DNA of 64,000 bases from Lithospermum erythrorhizon (taxonomy: Eukaryota > Streptophyta > Magnoliopsida > Boraginales > Boraginaceae): NCBI GenBank assembly GCA_019722365.1, contig JADFUC010002431.1, positions 372,001-436,000 of the forward strand, written 5' to 3'. Numbering within the stretch: the stretch's first letter is position 1; each line of letters starts with the position of its first letter. Shown here piece by piece: positions 38,638-50,819 of this stretch. The translations under genes and the position numbers were made by a program. The notes under the pieces were generated by a model. The model made no database searches. It was not told the DNA's origin and saw nothing but the letters and a program-made list of their open reading frames with translations.

Positions 38638-39115
38638 GCTTAAAAATGTAATCTTTAGTAATATATTCATGTATTTTGTGTATCTAAGTTCAATAAACTT
38701 CTGATATGTTGTTTCTGCTAAAAAATGTAATATTTAGAGATAATGGAATGGTTGAGGTTTTCGGGTTCGAATCCCTAGGGGAGGGGTTGAGAATTATTGT
38801 AATCTTAATTATAAAAAAATGTAATCTTTATGTAGTATACAGATGTATTTTGTGTATCTAAGTTCAAGAAACTTCTGATATTTTGTTTCTGCTTAAAAAT
38901 GTAATCTTTATGTAATATATAGTTGAATTTTGTGTTTATAAGTTCAATAAACTTCTGATATGTTGTTTCTGCTTAAAAATGTAATCTTTATGTAATAAAT
39001 ACATGAATTTTGTGGTTCTAAGTATAATATACTTCTTATGTTTTGTTTCTGCTTAAAAATGGAATCTTTATGTAATATATACATGTATTTTATGTTTATA
39101 AGTAGAATAAACTTG
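38638..39115. repeat. ~80 bp minisatellite in the LEUNIG leader intron
   Basis: At least five imperfect units of 79-83 bp, each with TTAAAAATGTAATCTTTATG, a TGTATTTTGTGTATCTAAGT-like segment, AATAAACTTCTGATATGTTG and TTTCTGC. Unit starts are near 38,638, 38,809, 38,892, 38,973 and 39,052. The gap between units 1 and 2 is longer because of an insert at about 38,737-38,806. Confidence 0.85.
38737..38806 (+). mobile_element. SINE-like insert inside the minisatellite
   Basis: Interrupts the second minisatellite unit. It contains GGTTCGAATCC at 38,764-38,774, an exact consensus polymerase III B box, preceded by TAGAGATAATGGAATGGTTG, which loosely resembles an A box. It is too short and lacks a cloverleaf, so a SINE fragment is the better reading. 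Confidence 0.4.
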
Positions 39116-39230
39116 TGAGTTATGATATGTTGATTGTGATATGTAGGGGATTGATAAGGAGCTGAAGGCAAATTGGGTATTGTAGTTGGATCTTAGATTG
39201 GTATTTTGGTGTTTCGAATTGAAGTCCAAA

Positions 39231-42151
39231 ATGTCTCAAACCAATTGGGAAGCTGATAAAATGTGAGTATTCCCAAATCCCAATATGTAGTTTGTTTAAT
39301 GGGTTTGCAGAAATATGTCGATTATGCTGATGTGTATGTTAACAAACTGATGTTAGCGAATAATCACTCCGTATCAACATATGTGATTGTTTAGATTAAA
39401 AGTTTCGTAAAAAATATTTTGATTGTTTTGAATAAAAGTGATACTTTTTCATTATCTTTAGACTTTTGTCCCCATAAATTTTCTATTAGTTGTGAATTCG
39501 GCGGGAGATAGTCTTTGAGAATTAGTATTGGGAATAGTCAGTAATTACTGTAGGGATTTAAATGGTTTATTCATTTTCCAATTTATTGTTGATGTAATTT
39601 AATTTTGAGATTTGCTTTATTAATCGTGGAAGAGGACAAGATGTAATCTTAAAAGTGTTTCAAACTCTAAGTATGGCTAGAAACAACATCCCCAATACCT
39701 TTAAAGAGGCTGCTAAGCGGGTTGGGGGGAGGGGGTTGGATTGTACTTAGCCATACTCCTGAGATAACAAGTGGACTCATCTTTGAAAAGACTATCTACT
39801 ACTTCACAATAGATGAGAAGCTTATGACTTCCAAATGGAAACAATAACTAGTTTGGAAAGCATTGCGTAGAAGAGAGATAACCTAGCCTTTGCAAATCTT
39901 TGCATAGAAGAGAGATAACCTAGCCTTTGCAAATCTTGATCATTGATTTCTCCGTAGCCTTTTCTTTATGGGGTATTAATATTCTTTTTATACTCAATAC
40001 CAAAATTTTATAGTTTATACTTTTCTGCTTGCCACAAGTAAATGCTTCTCTTTTTGTTTCTAATTGCTGTTTACATTCTCATGATTATAATTAGTTTTGA
40101 GTTTGAAACTTCATTAAATATCTAGACCATGATATATTAATTTCATGCAATATTTTTCTTTAGGCTTGATGTCTACATTTATGATTATCTGGTGAAGAGA
40201 GACTTGAAGGCTACAGCTCAGGCCTTTCAAGCTGAAGGAAAGGTGTCTTCCGACCCTGTTGGTAAGATACCATGTGAAATGTTACTATAACTGTTGTAAT
40301 TTCTATATTTCTTCTCCTAGATGGTTTTCAGACTAGGCTTTCATATGCACAGCTATAGATGCCCCTGGTGGATTTCTATTTGAGTGGTGGTCTGTGTTTT
40401 GGGACATATTCATTGCAAGAACAAATGAAAAGCATTCAGAAGTTGCCGCATCTTATATTGAGGTAATTGAATGCTTATATGTTTGATGTATGTCAATTGA
40501 CATCTTTTATATACTCTGTGGGCTCAACTGTTCAAGGCCTCTGTGGTCTCTGCTCTTAATTGCATTCTTGTTAATACTGTCGCAAGCTATTACTTTTGTG
40601 TTGTAACTTATTTTTCTATTTGATGGATGTTTTACGTTGTTGCCCATGCAACAATGTAATTTTGCAAACAAAGAGATTATGCAATTCTTGTTTTTATAAG
40701 TGAAAGACTTGTAAGATATATAAGGCTTTTTAGCTAAATTTGATGGTTGGAGTTGCTCAGATAATGTTGAAGTTGTAATTATGTGCAATGACTTGTAAAT
40801 GAAGACTATTGGTCAATACTCAATATTCTCAATAAATTATAATATAGTGTTAATCTTATTACTTGGTTAAACTAAAGCCAAACCCTCCAGTAAAATTTTT
40901 GAGTTTTTGTTGTTGTTGCTGACAGTCCTAACTTAGTGTTGTTTGAAATTCTAAGTTTAGATTTTAATTCTACCTTTCCCCTTGCGTGAATGCTAGAATA
41001 GTTTTTTTCCCCTTAAAATTTGAGGATAGTTGTTCAGTTGTAGAATCTTCTTCACCTTTGATTTCCTGTCCAGTTGGGTTGTTTATAATTGATTCTTGAG
41101 TCTGATGTGAGACAATGTGAGAGTTCATAAATGCACCGGGACCCCTATTTCACACCATAATCATTTGAGAAAAGAAACCTATTTCCGGCCTTCTCCAATC
41201 TGTATTGATTGCTGCAGTTTGTTTTTTCTCGACAAACATTTCATGGTGATCAAGCATTGTTTCTGACTCTTTGTGCTTTTTCAATAAATAGGAAAAGGTT
41301 ATTAGTCCTCATGGAGCTTATTAGTCAACTCGATGAAGTTAATCTATGCACTCCATAACCAAGTATCGTAAAGGAAAGATTTAGCTTATGTAGAACCCTT
41401 AAGTGCTCGATTTGTCTGTCTTTTGGATCTTAGCTTATAAGCAAATCAAAATATCCTCTTGGAGCATATAAGCAAACTTCAGAATGGAATAAGTTACCCT
41501 CGTTATTTAGACCTACACTACCATTTCTCTTGAATTTTAAGTTTTATTTCCCATTATTTATTCAAGCTTGAGTATAAACACTCTATAGGTACAGCTTGAT
41601 ATCCATACTTATAAATAATCTTGTAAGAGCTTTTATGATTGTTTATTTTGGAAACTATCTTAAAGTCAGTCTACCGAAGGTACCTGTCATGCCAACATCT
41701 CATCGAGCTTATAAAGAACTTTAAGCATAAGAAGAGAAGTTAGACACCCTCTTTTTAAAGTAGCATGCTGCATGTTGAAGGTTCTTGGTTTCGTAAGAGA
41801 ATGTCGGACTCTGATCCACTGAAAGCATTCTTTCTACACTTACTTCGTTCGTCAATGATTCATATTTTATCAAGTTATTTGGAGAATCTATTTGTTTTTT
41901 ATATGTCTGCATTGTGTTTCTTCATCATGATTCTGGGTAAGGCTTGCCTGCTTATCATTTTATGAACAAAAAATAATCTTCTATAATTGGAGCGCAAGAG
42001 ATATAAAGGTTTCCCATTGCACTTTTTCGATGCAGTCTCAGTTGATGAAAGTTAGAGAGCAGCAGCAATCATCTCAACAGCAACATCCAAACCAGCAGCA
42101 GCAACTGCAAATGCAACAACTTTATCTACAGAGGCAGGCGCAGCAACAGCA

Positions 42152-42186
<35 letters not shown>

Positions 42187-42233
42187 AACAGCAGCAGCAG
42201 CAACAACAGCAACAACATCAGCAACAGCAACAT

Positions 42234-42268
<35 letters not shown>

Positions 42269-45200
42269 GCAGCAGCAGCAGCAACAACTTCAGCAACAAC
42301 AGCAGAGAAAAGATGGCACCCATATACTGAATGGCAATGCTAATGGTATTGCCAGGAATGATACCCTCATGAGACAGAACACAGGAACTGCCAGTGCGTT
42401 GGCGACGAAAATTTATGAGGAAGGACTAAAATTACCAATCCAGAGAGACTCTTTAGATGATCAAGCAATGAAGGTACGAGTTTATTCTTTGTTTTTAGAG
42501 GAACGGTTGAATCGTTTGCATTGCCTATGATACCTTTAATTTGCAGCAAAGATTTGGTGACAACGTCAGTCAACTTATGGACTCAAATCATGCATCAATT
42601 CTGAAACCAGCTGTAGCTGCTGGCCACTCCTCTGGGTATTCTTACTTTTTGGCTCTACTGTTGGTTGAAGTGGCGTTGAACATAATTTTCTCACTATTGA
42701 TATTATCTTATTTTGCATGGAAAAAGAGAAAGGGATTGCATTGTTCATTCCTCACCAATCCCCTCCACCCTCCCTCTCTTCTTATGTTGTAGTGAAAGGT
42801 GTTTGCAATCGTGATGTTAAGTTGAATGAGTAAAACAGAAACCCCTTACGTTAAATTGGGCATCAATATACATTGGATTCTATATGTTACATAAGGTCGA
42901 GGGTCTATGTGAAGAAACATATATACATGCTTCAAAAGTCATAGGATGTCCCCTAATGCTTCTCATCAGTACTTAAAATACCCATTGTATCAGGCAAGTG
43001 CTACATGGTTCAGTAGGTGGCATGTCCCCTCAAGTCCAGGCTCGCAGTCACCAACTTCCTGGGTCTACCCCTGTCAGTCTCTATGTCCTGATCTATTAAA
43101 TTTTTATCTTGTCCTTGATTTGTCTTTATAAGTTGTTTTTTGTACAAATAGGACATAAAGACAGAGATGAATCCTATACGAACTCCTCGAGAAGGCGGTT
43201 CTGAAGGATCATTAAATGGCATTCCTGGTAACGTTTCTTTGAGATATAATTGACTCTGTTTACTCTTTTTAATCTATGCTCTCGTCTTCTTTGGTGTGCA
43301 TGGCCTCAATTTTGACATGTTTCTTGCTGCCCAGGACCAAACCAGGGTGGAAACAATTTGACATTAAAAGGATGGCCTTTAACTGTAAGTTAAATAATCT
43401 ATATCATATGTGGTTATTCTTCTTATTTTTTATTGGCACTCTTGAATACTACTAGTATGTGCTTAGTCCATTCTTACAAAGCTTGGTTCTGAATATCATC
43501 CACCAGGGTTTTGTACTAATGATCCGTACATGTTTATGTCATATTTAGCAGGGTTTGGATCAAATTCGCTCTCTTCAACAGCAAAAAACATTTATGCAAG
43601 GTCCACAGCCTTATCATCAACTGCAGATGCTAACACCACAGCAACAGCTTATGTTGGCTCGGCAAAATTTGACGCAAAATTTGAGCTCCTTGCAAGCTGG
43701 TGGTCCCAATTTGTCCCGTGGAGATACAGATATGATGATGAAGGTGAATTAGTCCTGTATACGTGCCCTGTTAAGCATTGCTGCATCAATGAATTTTATA
43801 TGTGACTTTGTTTGTTGTTTGGCTGTATTATTTGTATATGATATGATTTTTTCTTATCTTCTAATTCAATTACTTAGCTTCCTTTATTCAGTTGAAATTA
43901 AGTCAGATGCAACAACAAAGCAATAAGCAGATTCAGCAGCAGATACAGCAGCATGCACTCTCTGGTCCGCAACCTCAGAGTTCAAATCATAGTTTTCAGC
44001 AAGATAAGATGATGGCCGTTGGTGTGGCTACAGGGGATGGAAGCACCTCTAATGCATTTCGAGGAAATGATCAGGTTACTCCTCTTCCTTTATACAGATT
44101 ATGTTATTTTACAAAAAAAAAAGGCTAATGCTAAAAAGAAATGTCATATAAACTACACAAAAAAAACTTAAAAACATATAATCACGTTGGATAGTCAGAG
44201 ATATTTTACTTTATTTTATTAAAATTATAAATATATAGTTTCAAGACAAGCGTTGGAACTGATGTGTTTAAAGTTATTGGAGATTTTGTAATTAATAATA
44301 GCTGCTTTGCAAGCAATATTCTGAAGGAGATTGTAATTATTGCAGAAGACTCTCTACTCTTTACATTCCTCGGAGGATTACTTAATAAAAACAGTTTGAT
44401 TGCCAAATTAGTTTAGTTGTAATATTCCTACGAATTCATTTCTTTAGTCATTTGTGCATTCCTAGGCTTCAAAAGCTCAGACTGGAAGAAAGAGGAAGCA
44501 GCAAGTATCATCTTCAGGACCTGCAAATAGCTCCGGAACAGCAAATACTGCTGGCCCTTCACCAAGTTCCGCACCTTCAACACCATCGACTCATACCCCA
44601 GGAGATGTAATGTCGATGGCTGCAATGCCACACAGTAACAGCTCCTCGAAACCTTTTATGTTTGATAACCCAAGTACTCTTACCTCACCTTCTAATAATT
44701 TGGTAAGTGAGGACTTCTTCAGTCTCATGAGAAAAATTCTATTACATGATTGGAAGGCTCTCATTTCCAATTTGAATTTAATTTTGGCAGTGGGATGATA
44801 AAGATCTCGTGCAGGCTGAAATGGATCGTTTTGTGGATGATGGGTCCCTTGATGACAATGTAGAGTCCTTTTTATCTCAAGAAGATGCTGATCCCAGGGA
44901 TGCAGTTGGTCGTTGCATGGATGTAAGTAAAGGTGAGTCTAATATCACCTCAAGCTGGCAGCCTGAATACTAAATCTTTCTGTTTGTCATCTCGTCTGCT
45001 AGTATGCTGTAACAAATATATCTATGTTTGTAGGGTTTGCATTTACAGAAGTGAATTTTGTTCGGGCTAGTGCTAATAAGGTTGCATGCTGCGATTTTTC
45101 ATCCGATGGAAAACTTCTTGCCAGTGGTGGGCATGATAAAAAGGTTAGTGATTTCAAATTCAACAGTCACATCGAAGAGATCATGAGAAATCAGCTGATT

Positions 45201-47934
45201 TCACTCCAAGCCTCTTGTAATGGCTACAGTAACTTGGATCTTGAATTTTCATAATGCAGGCGGTTTTGTGGAATACAGATACTTTAAAGGCAAAAACTAC
45301 GCTTGAAGAACATTCATCACCCATTACTGATGTCCGCTTCAGCCCCAGTATGGCACGTCTTGCGACTTCCTCTTTTGATAAAACTGTTCGAGTTTGGGAT
45401 GCAGACAATGTTAGTAAAGTTGCCTTTATTGTTTATTTTCTGAATGTTTGTTTATTTGCCGTGAGCTATCTTTTACTCTATTATTTAAGTTCTCATTACT
45501 TCATAGTATTCTTTTTATTCTCTTAATGATGTATGCCCAACTTACAGTTATACTCCAGCATTACTATTAGAATGATTATTTCTCTAGTATTTTTTAGAAT
45601 ATTGAAAATTTGGGTTTCCTTTGTCGCTATTGATGATCATATCTATATTGGACTTCTATGGCCCTATACTACATGCTCCCAATAATGTAACTAGTCTACG
45701 GAATGCCTCTTGAGTTGTAATACAAGACAAGTCGCCTCCTTAAAGTCAATCTTCTTAATAATTATATGGAAAATATTACTCCGTATCGAACCTTCTTTAG
45801 TTTTGCATTCCAATAACCCTCTGGTATGTCATTTGACAGGCATGGCAAATTGTTAAGGCATAATTAAACAAGTTATGTTCAATACTGTCTCAATATGACA
45901 TGAGAGCGAATTATCACTTCTTGATACCTCTATGAGGACTTTGTCACTGTTGTAGTACGCAAAAGGGTAGTTTAACCTTGTTCCTGGTCAAATAATAGAA
46001 TTGGGTGGGAACTGTCTACTTAATTTTTCACTGTATATTTAATGTACTCTTCTTTTGAATTGTACACAGCCTGGCTATTCCCTCCGCACCTTTACGGGGC
46101 ATTCAGCTGGTGTTATGTCATTGGACTTCCATCCAAACAAAGATGACTTAATATGCTCTTGTGATGGGAATGGAGAGATTAGATACTGGAGCATTAACAA
46201 GGGTAATTGTGCACAAGTATTCAAGGTGAGTAGTGAAATCTGAAAGAATATGTAGGATTCAATATTAAGTATTATGTAAAGTGATTACTATTCTAGTAGA
46301 CATTTTCTTATTTTACTCACACATATAAGGGGTCTACTGGTCTTCCATATTTCTTGATCTTTTTTTTTTCCTTTTGCTGTTTGTTATGAGGATCGGGGCA
46401 AACCAGGCTTGTGCCTGATTCTGGAGGACCTTCATTTTGGTTGACTGATTCTAAGTATCTTATGTTATGGAATAGGGTGGCATGATTCAGGTAAGGTTTC
46501 AACCACGTAGCGGACGGTTCCTTGCTGCAGCTGCCGAGAATGTTGTATCGATATTCGATGTGGAGACACATGCATGTCGGCATTCATTGAAGGTTAGGAT
46601 CCTGTTATATAATGGAGTGCAGTAAGTAATCAGTTGCACTGCTACAGACTCTTTTATAGGCATACCATAAATGCTGTTTTTACCTTGTATCTGAAACAGC
46701 TTACAGAATCCTAAAGAAAGTTGTAGATGGCGTGCTTAGTTAGTGGAATGGTGTCTTTAATGAGTAACAGATTGAGGGTCTTGCGACATTTGTTTATGAC
46801 GGCATTTCTTGTTTATAGGTTCAACGTCTAAGCTGATTCCGTTGTTTGATAAATGAAACTTCTTAGTTTTTATAATGCTAATTGTTCTTGCATGAGAAAG
46901 AATAATTACTTCTGTAAAAAGTTCATATGGGTCTCTTGTCATAATCGAGGTTGCTGCTTGTGACTTTGGTTATATAATTGTTTGCTGCTTGTGACTTTGG
47001 TTATATAATTGTTGGAAGTCAAGTGCTTTGTTACATACCACATAACTCAATCTGACCTGTTTAACTTTTTCTGATGTTTTCTTAATTGAAGGGACATACA
47101 AAGCTTGTTCATTGTTTGAGCTGGGATCCTACTGGTGAGCTTTTAGCATCTGTGAGCGAGGACTCGGTGAGGGTCTGGACTTTTGGATCTGGCAGTGAAG
47201 GGGAATGCATACACGAGTTAAGTTGTAATGGAAACAAGTTTCACTCTTGTGTTTTCCATCCTACCTTCCCATCATTACTGGTTATAGGTTGCTACCAGGT
47301 AACTTAATGTCATTTCTCTTTAATTTTGTCTTATTTCTTTGCAATGGTCTCTTTAATGTTTACTATAGATGTTTATATTATGATACGATTATGTATTGTT
47401 AGCTAAATATAGCTACACTGCTTATTCATGACCCTTTATTTCATTGATATTTTTGCTTCGGTAGTTGGTAATTGAACTGCCAGAAAATATACACACTTAA
47501 AATATCCAGCTAACAAAAGCTCTAAAAGCCGTCAATTATGAATCTAATATTGTTTCTGTTTCTGACATGTTGCTATATTTAAGGGTAGTGACTTGTAGTT
47601 ACCCTCAGCACTTGCTTTAGGATAAAGTTAATAGCTAGAAGTATTTCATTTATTCAGTTGATTATTCTGATTCAGCCTTCAGTGTTCTTCAAATCATTCA
47701 TGTAAATCATGTCCTTCATGACTCTGTTACATCTGCAGTCGTCTTCACAACTCCTTTGTCTCCTTATTGTTTTGAGAACTTCTTTTACAGTCAATGGAGC
47801 TATGGGACATGCCCATCAATAAGACACTGACACTCCCCGCGCATGAAGGATTGGTTGCTTCGTTGGCGGTGTCAAATGCAGTTGGCCTGGTTGCTTCAGC
47901 TAGTCATGATAAGATTGTTAAGCTGTGGAAGTAA
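39231..47934 (+). CDS. LUG: LEUNIG-type WD40 transcriptional co-repressor
   Basis: Eighteen coding exons: 39,231-39,262, 40,164-40,261, 40,353-40,462, 42,036-42,473, 42,547-42,635, 42,994-43,072, 43,152-43,227, 43,335-43,384, 43,552-43,743, 43,892-44,074, 44,466-44,702, 44,791-44,932, 45,034-45,143, 45,260-45,409, 46,070-46,225, 46,476-46,592, 47,092-47,298 and 47,791-47,934. All use GT-AG and join in frame to 869 aa. The N-terminus ([20 protein letters not shown]...) is the LUFS domain with LisH, which binds SEUSS-type adaptors. A Q-rich region follows (residues ~85-325) with a long polyQ tract, then a Ser/Pro/Gln linker with a KRK basic patch, and WD40 repeats from about residue 576 to the end. 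LEUNIG represses target genes in the nucleus, classically AGAMOUS in outer floral whorls. The structure looks complete and functional. Confidence 0.95.
39866..39940. repeat. ~36 bp tandem duplication in LEUNIG intron 1
   Basis: AGAAGAGAGATAACCTAGCC followed by TTTGCAAATCTTTGCAT is present twice in direct succession. It is probably a recent slippage or repair duplication. Confidence 0.8.
42141..42305 (+). repeat. PolyQ-coding CAG/CAA tract in LEUNIG exon 4
   Basis: Codes for 25 Gln, His, 4 Gln, His, 18 Gln, Leu, 5 Gln, starting at residue 116. CAG and CAA are interspersed, with the longest pure CAG run (8 codons) in the second block. Q-rich regions are normal in LUG proteins and act with the repression domain. 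Confidence 0.95.
46953..47014. repeat. 31 bp tandem duplication in LEUNIG intron 16
   Basis: TTGCTGCTTGTGACTTTGGT followed by TATATAATTGT occurs twice head to tail. It is exact or nearly so and therefore recent. Confidence 0.8.
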
Positions 47935-49050
47935 TGGAAATGCTGATGCACTTATTGTCTGTTTGGATAATTGAGTTCCAAATTAGGTTTCTTGTAGTTT
48001 GTGCATGTTCATACTAGTCTTATGTAAGGGGGTATTTTGGGATACAACTTTAAGAACTTTGTTCTGATCCCACTACTAGTCTAATGCTTTGTTATCTGAA
48101 TCAAGCCTAGAAAACCAACTTGTGATCTTACATCGGTATTTTATTTGCATTTCTATTTCAAAGATTCCAAGGTCCAAGTTTGGAAATGAATGCTACCTTA
48201 AATCTTGACATGAAATTATGAGCCTCCTCTTGCAACAAAGTGCAAGGAAATGAAGAGATTTTTTTCATGAAATAAGGTCAATTGGAAGTTCAACTCTAAA
48301 AAAGCACTTCATGAAACCTGTCGAAATTTAATTTATTGAGTTCTTTCTTTTAACATATGGAAGAAACTAACGTAGATTTGGAGGTTTATCAACACACAAT
48401 TATGCAATCCCATTGTTATTTGCACCAAATTTTTAAAAATAATCACGGAAACTATATTTGAAATGTAATCAAACCAAACCAAGTATTTTCCCTATCGGTT
48501 ATATATGTATATGAGTGCTTCCATTCATTCAGATGTTGCTTCATCCCTTTTCTCAAATAAGGCACATACTCTTGCTTCACTTTATTTTCCGATATGTTAT
48601 TACCGAAAGCGCCCAGACCATTGCTTAAATATCATGCTCTCAGACTATTTTTATTAAGCTGGTACACCCCCTCAATCTCATCTGTTTCCTCAGATTTTTT
48701 GGAAGGTTTACATACCCCTCGACTCCCATACACCTAATTTTCATTAGCGAACGACTATATTACCTTAAAATACACACGAGTCATGCAAAAAGACTATTTT
48801 GTCCTAACACTCAAAGCATAAAAGGCGCTAAATAACTATTTTGCCCCTCCCCTATTTGAAAGCTATAAGAGTTGCAAGCTTCATTGGGCGGCCAAAATTG
48901 TCATTTCACTAAAATAGTATAATAGTTTCCACCCCTAATTCGCTTATACTTTTAAATAAGCAGTGACAAAATACTATTTTATCATGACTAACGCGGTATT
49001 TTAAGTGGTAATATAGTCATTTCACTAATGAAAATTGTAGCAGATTAGCT
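47935..49050. other. LEUNIG 3' flank and intergenic sequence
   Basis: Contains the 3' UTR, whose end I cannot fix. No other gene is seen. From about 48,600 the sequence becomes a mosaic with short C-rich stretches that leads into the duplicated block at 49 kb. Confidence 0.5.
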
Positions 49051-49059
49051 GCGATGCCA

Positions 49060-49530
49060 GATACACTACAAAAAGACAAGTGGCCCGCCTTGATTAAGTT
49101 TGCGCGCCCAGACACTAAAAATAAGATAAGTGACCACATGTACTCAAACCATAAGACAAGTGTACCACTGCCTGAGAAGACCCTCCGTCTAACTCTACTT
49201 GATTTACTCCTATCCACATACGACGTGAGGTAACAAGTTTTTATAAGAAAATAGCTTATTTCACACCCTATACTTGGGCTGTTGTAGACAAATACCATTT
49301 TAATCGCCGACTAAACGTGATATTTTAAGCAGAATATACTATTTCAATTAAATTTAAAGAAACAGATTTAGAAATGTGACAAGCAGATAGACACTACAAA
49401 AGACAGGGCCTCCTCGATTAAGTTCAAGGCCCGCACACTAAAAATAAGACAAGTGGGGTCACAGTAATAATTCAAAATCATAAGACGCGCCTTTCACCAC
49501 TGGGGTTCTCACAGACCTCCGTCTAACTCT
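49060..49530. repeat. ~330 bp direct duplication
   Basis: Two diverged copies starting near 49,063 and 49,391. Shared order is ACACTACAAAAAGACA, then a CC(G/T)C(C/G)TTGATTAAGTT(T/C)-type segment, GC(C/A)C(A/G)CACTAAAAATAAGA, CAAGTG, and CCTCCGTCTAACTCT. Non-coding; class unknown. Confidence 0.65.
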
Positions 49531-50270
49531 TACTTTGATTCGGGCTCAACTCCGCTCTGTGGGCATTTACTTGTCAAATTCATTCATTGTGAAAACAGAC
49601 TACAAGGTCAAAAAGGGCTGGCCACCAAAGGCCCAGATAAAGGTTTGTCGGGCGTTTGCTTTTAAAGGCCCGTTTTTTTTTTATTATTTGGGCCTCATGG
49701 TGTCTGCTTATGTCGTAATTTATTTTACAATCTATAAATAAAAAAATCAAAATTAACGTATTTATCGACTCCCCTTCCGTCTATAAATAAATAAAAACCT
49801 AATTTTTTTTTACAGTTTATTTTTTACACTTAATTACCCCCACCCTCCGACTCCCACCCCCGATAATCGATCGACGCCAATTAACGATTTACCACCGCCT
49901 CCCCACTAATAAAAAAGGTTCGTTTTTTTTGTTTTTTTTTTCGTTTTTTTGTTTTTTTTCTTCTTTTTTTGGTTTATTGTTTTTAATTGTTTGTTTTTAT
50001 AATTACTTGTATGTTTAATTGTTTGTTATTATATGTTTAATTATGATTTAATTTCTTTTGGTTTCGGTTTTTTTTGTTTATTATTTTTAATTAGTTGTTG
50101 TATAATTTGTTTAATTCGCTAATTATAAATTTAATTGCTCTTTTAATTAATTTTTATTTCTCGATTTATTCATTTTGGTTTGTTAATTTGTATATTATAA
50201 GTTTACTTCATTTTTAATTCTGCTTATTAGTTAGATTGAATCGGAATTGATTGGTTTGTTTTTACTGATT
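49531..50270. other. T-rich low-complexity intergenic sequence
   Basis: Long T-runs at about 49,920-49,975 and a C-rich patch near 49,835-49,900. No gene seen. The 68-codon ORF near 49.6 kb has no recognisable similarity. Confidence 0.55.
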
Positions 50271-50800
50271 AAATCAGTAATTGAATTGTCATTAATGTAA
50301 TCAATCGATTGAAGCTCAATTAGATTGCATTTGAGTTCGATTTAGACTTAATCGAATTTGAATTTAATTTTTATTTAATTGAAATCTGGATAATTGAATC
50401 AGCTTGAATTTGATTGATTTGAATTATATTTGAGTCAATTAGATTAAATCGACTGAATTTGAATCGAATTGAGTTTGAATTGGATAAAGTTAATTAGCTC
50501 GAATCAGCTTTGAATTAGATTCGAGTTTGAATGTTGTTCAATTAGATCGAATTGGGTTCACTAGATTTGAGTTCGAATTAGATCACCGAGTTTGAATTAG
50601 ATTGGGTTTCAATGTCAAGCCAATTCAGACCGAATTGGCTCAATTAGATTTGAGTTTGACTGAGTCCTAATTAGATCGAATTGAGTTTGAATTAGATTGA
50701 AGTTTGAATTGTTCAATTGCATCGAATCGAATGGAATTAGATTTGAGTTTGAATTGAAGTTTGAACAGATCGAATGGACGGATTTGATTTGAATTGAATT
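50271..50800. repeat. Degenerate short-period repeat array (GAATTGAGTTT-like)
   Basis: About 500 bases built from variants of AATTAGAT(C/T)GAATTGAGTTTGAATT, with irregular period of roughly 10-25 bases. No ORF of interest. It resembles in style the shorter array at 16,280-16,400. Confidence 0.7.
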
Positions 50801-50819
50801 TAACGACGCTGCTTTAATT

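Larger units (their letters stand above)
38580..39146 (+). other. Inferred 5' UTR intron of the LEUNIG gene
   Basis: A good donor, TTACAG followed by GTAAATTA at 38,580, and an acceptor GATATGTAG ending at 39,146 bracket 567 nt ahead of the ATG at 39,231. A leader exon split by an intron is common in this gene family. This is inference; no transcript is available. Confidence 0.5.

Noticed and set aside
38764..38774. tRNA gene suggested by GGTTCGAATCC
   Set aside because: No acceptor or anticodon stem can be formed around it; better read as a SINE fragment in a minisatellite.
38638..39115. CRISPR-like array
   Set aside because: Units are contiguous imperfect tandem copies without unique spacers, in a plant intron.
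42126..42323. Minus-strand ORF coding almost only leucine
   Set aside because: It is the antisense of the LEUNIG CAG/CAA tract; repeat coding makes it open, not selection.
32004..47934. YUCCA and LEUNIG as a functional gene cluster
   Set aside because: They are 3-4 kb apart and divergent, but no shared regulatory sequence is visible and the families are not known to cluster.
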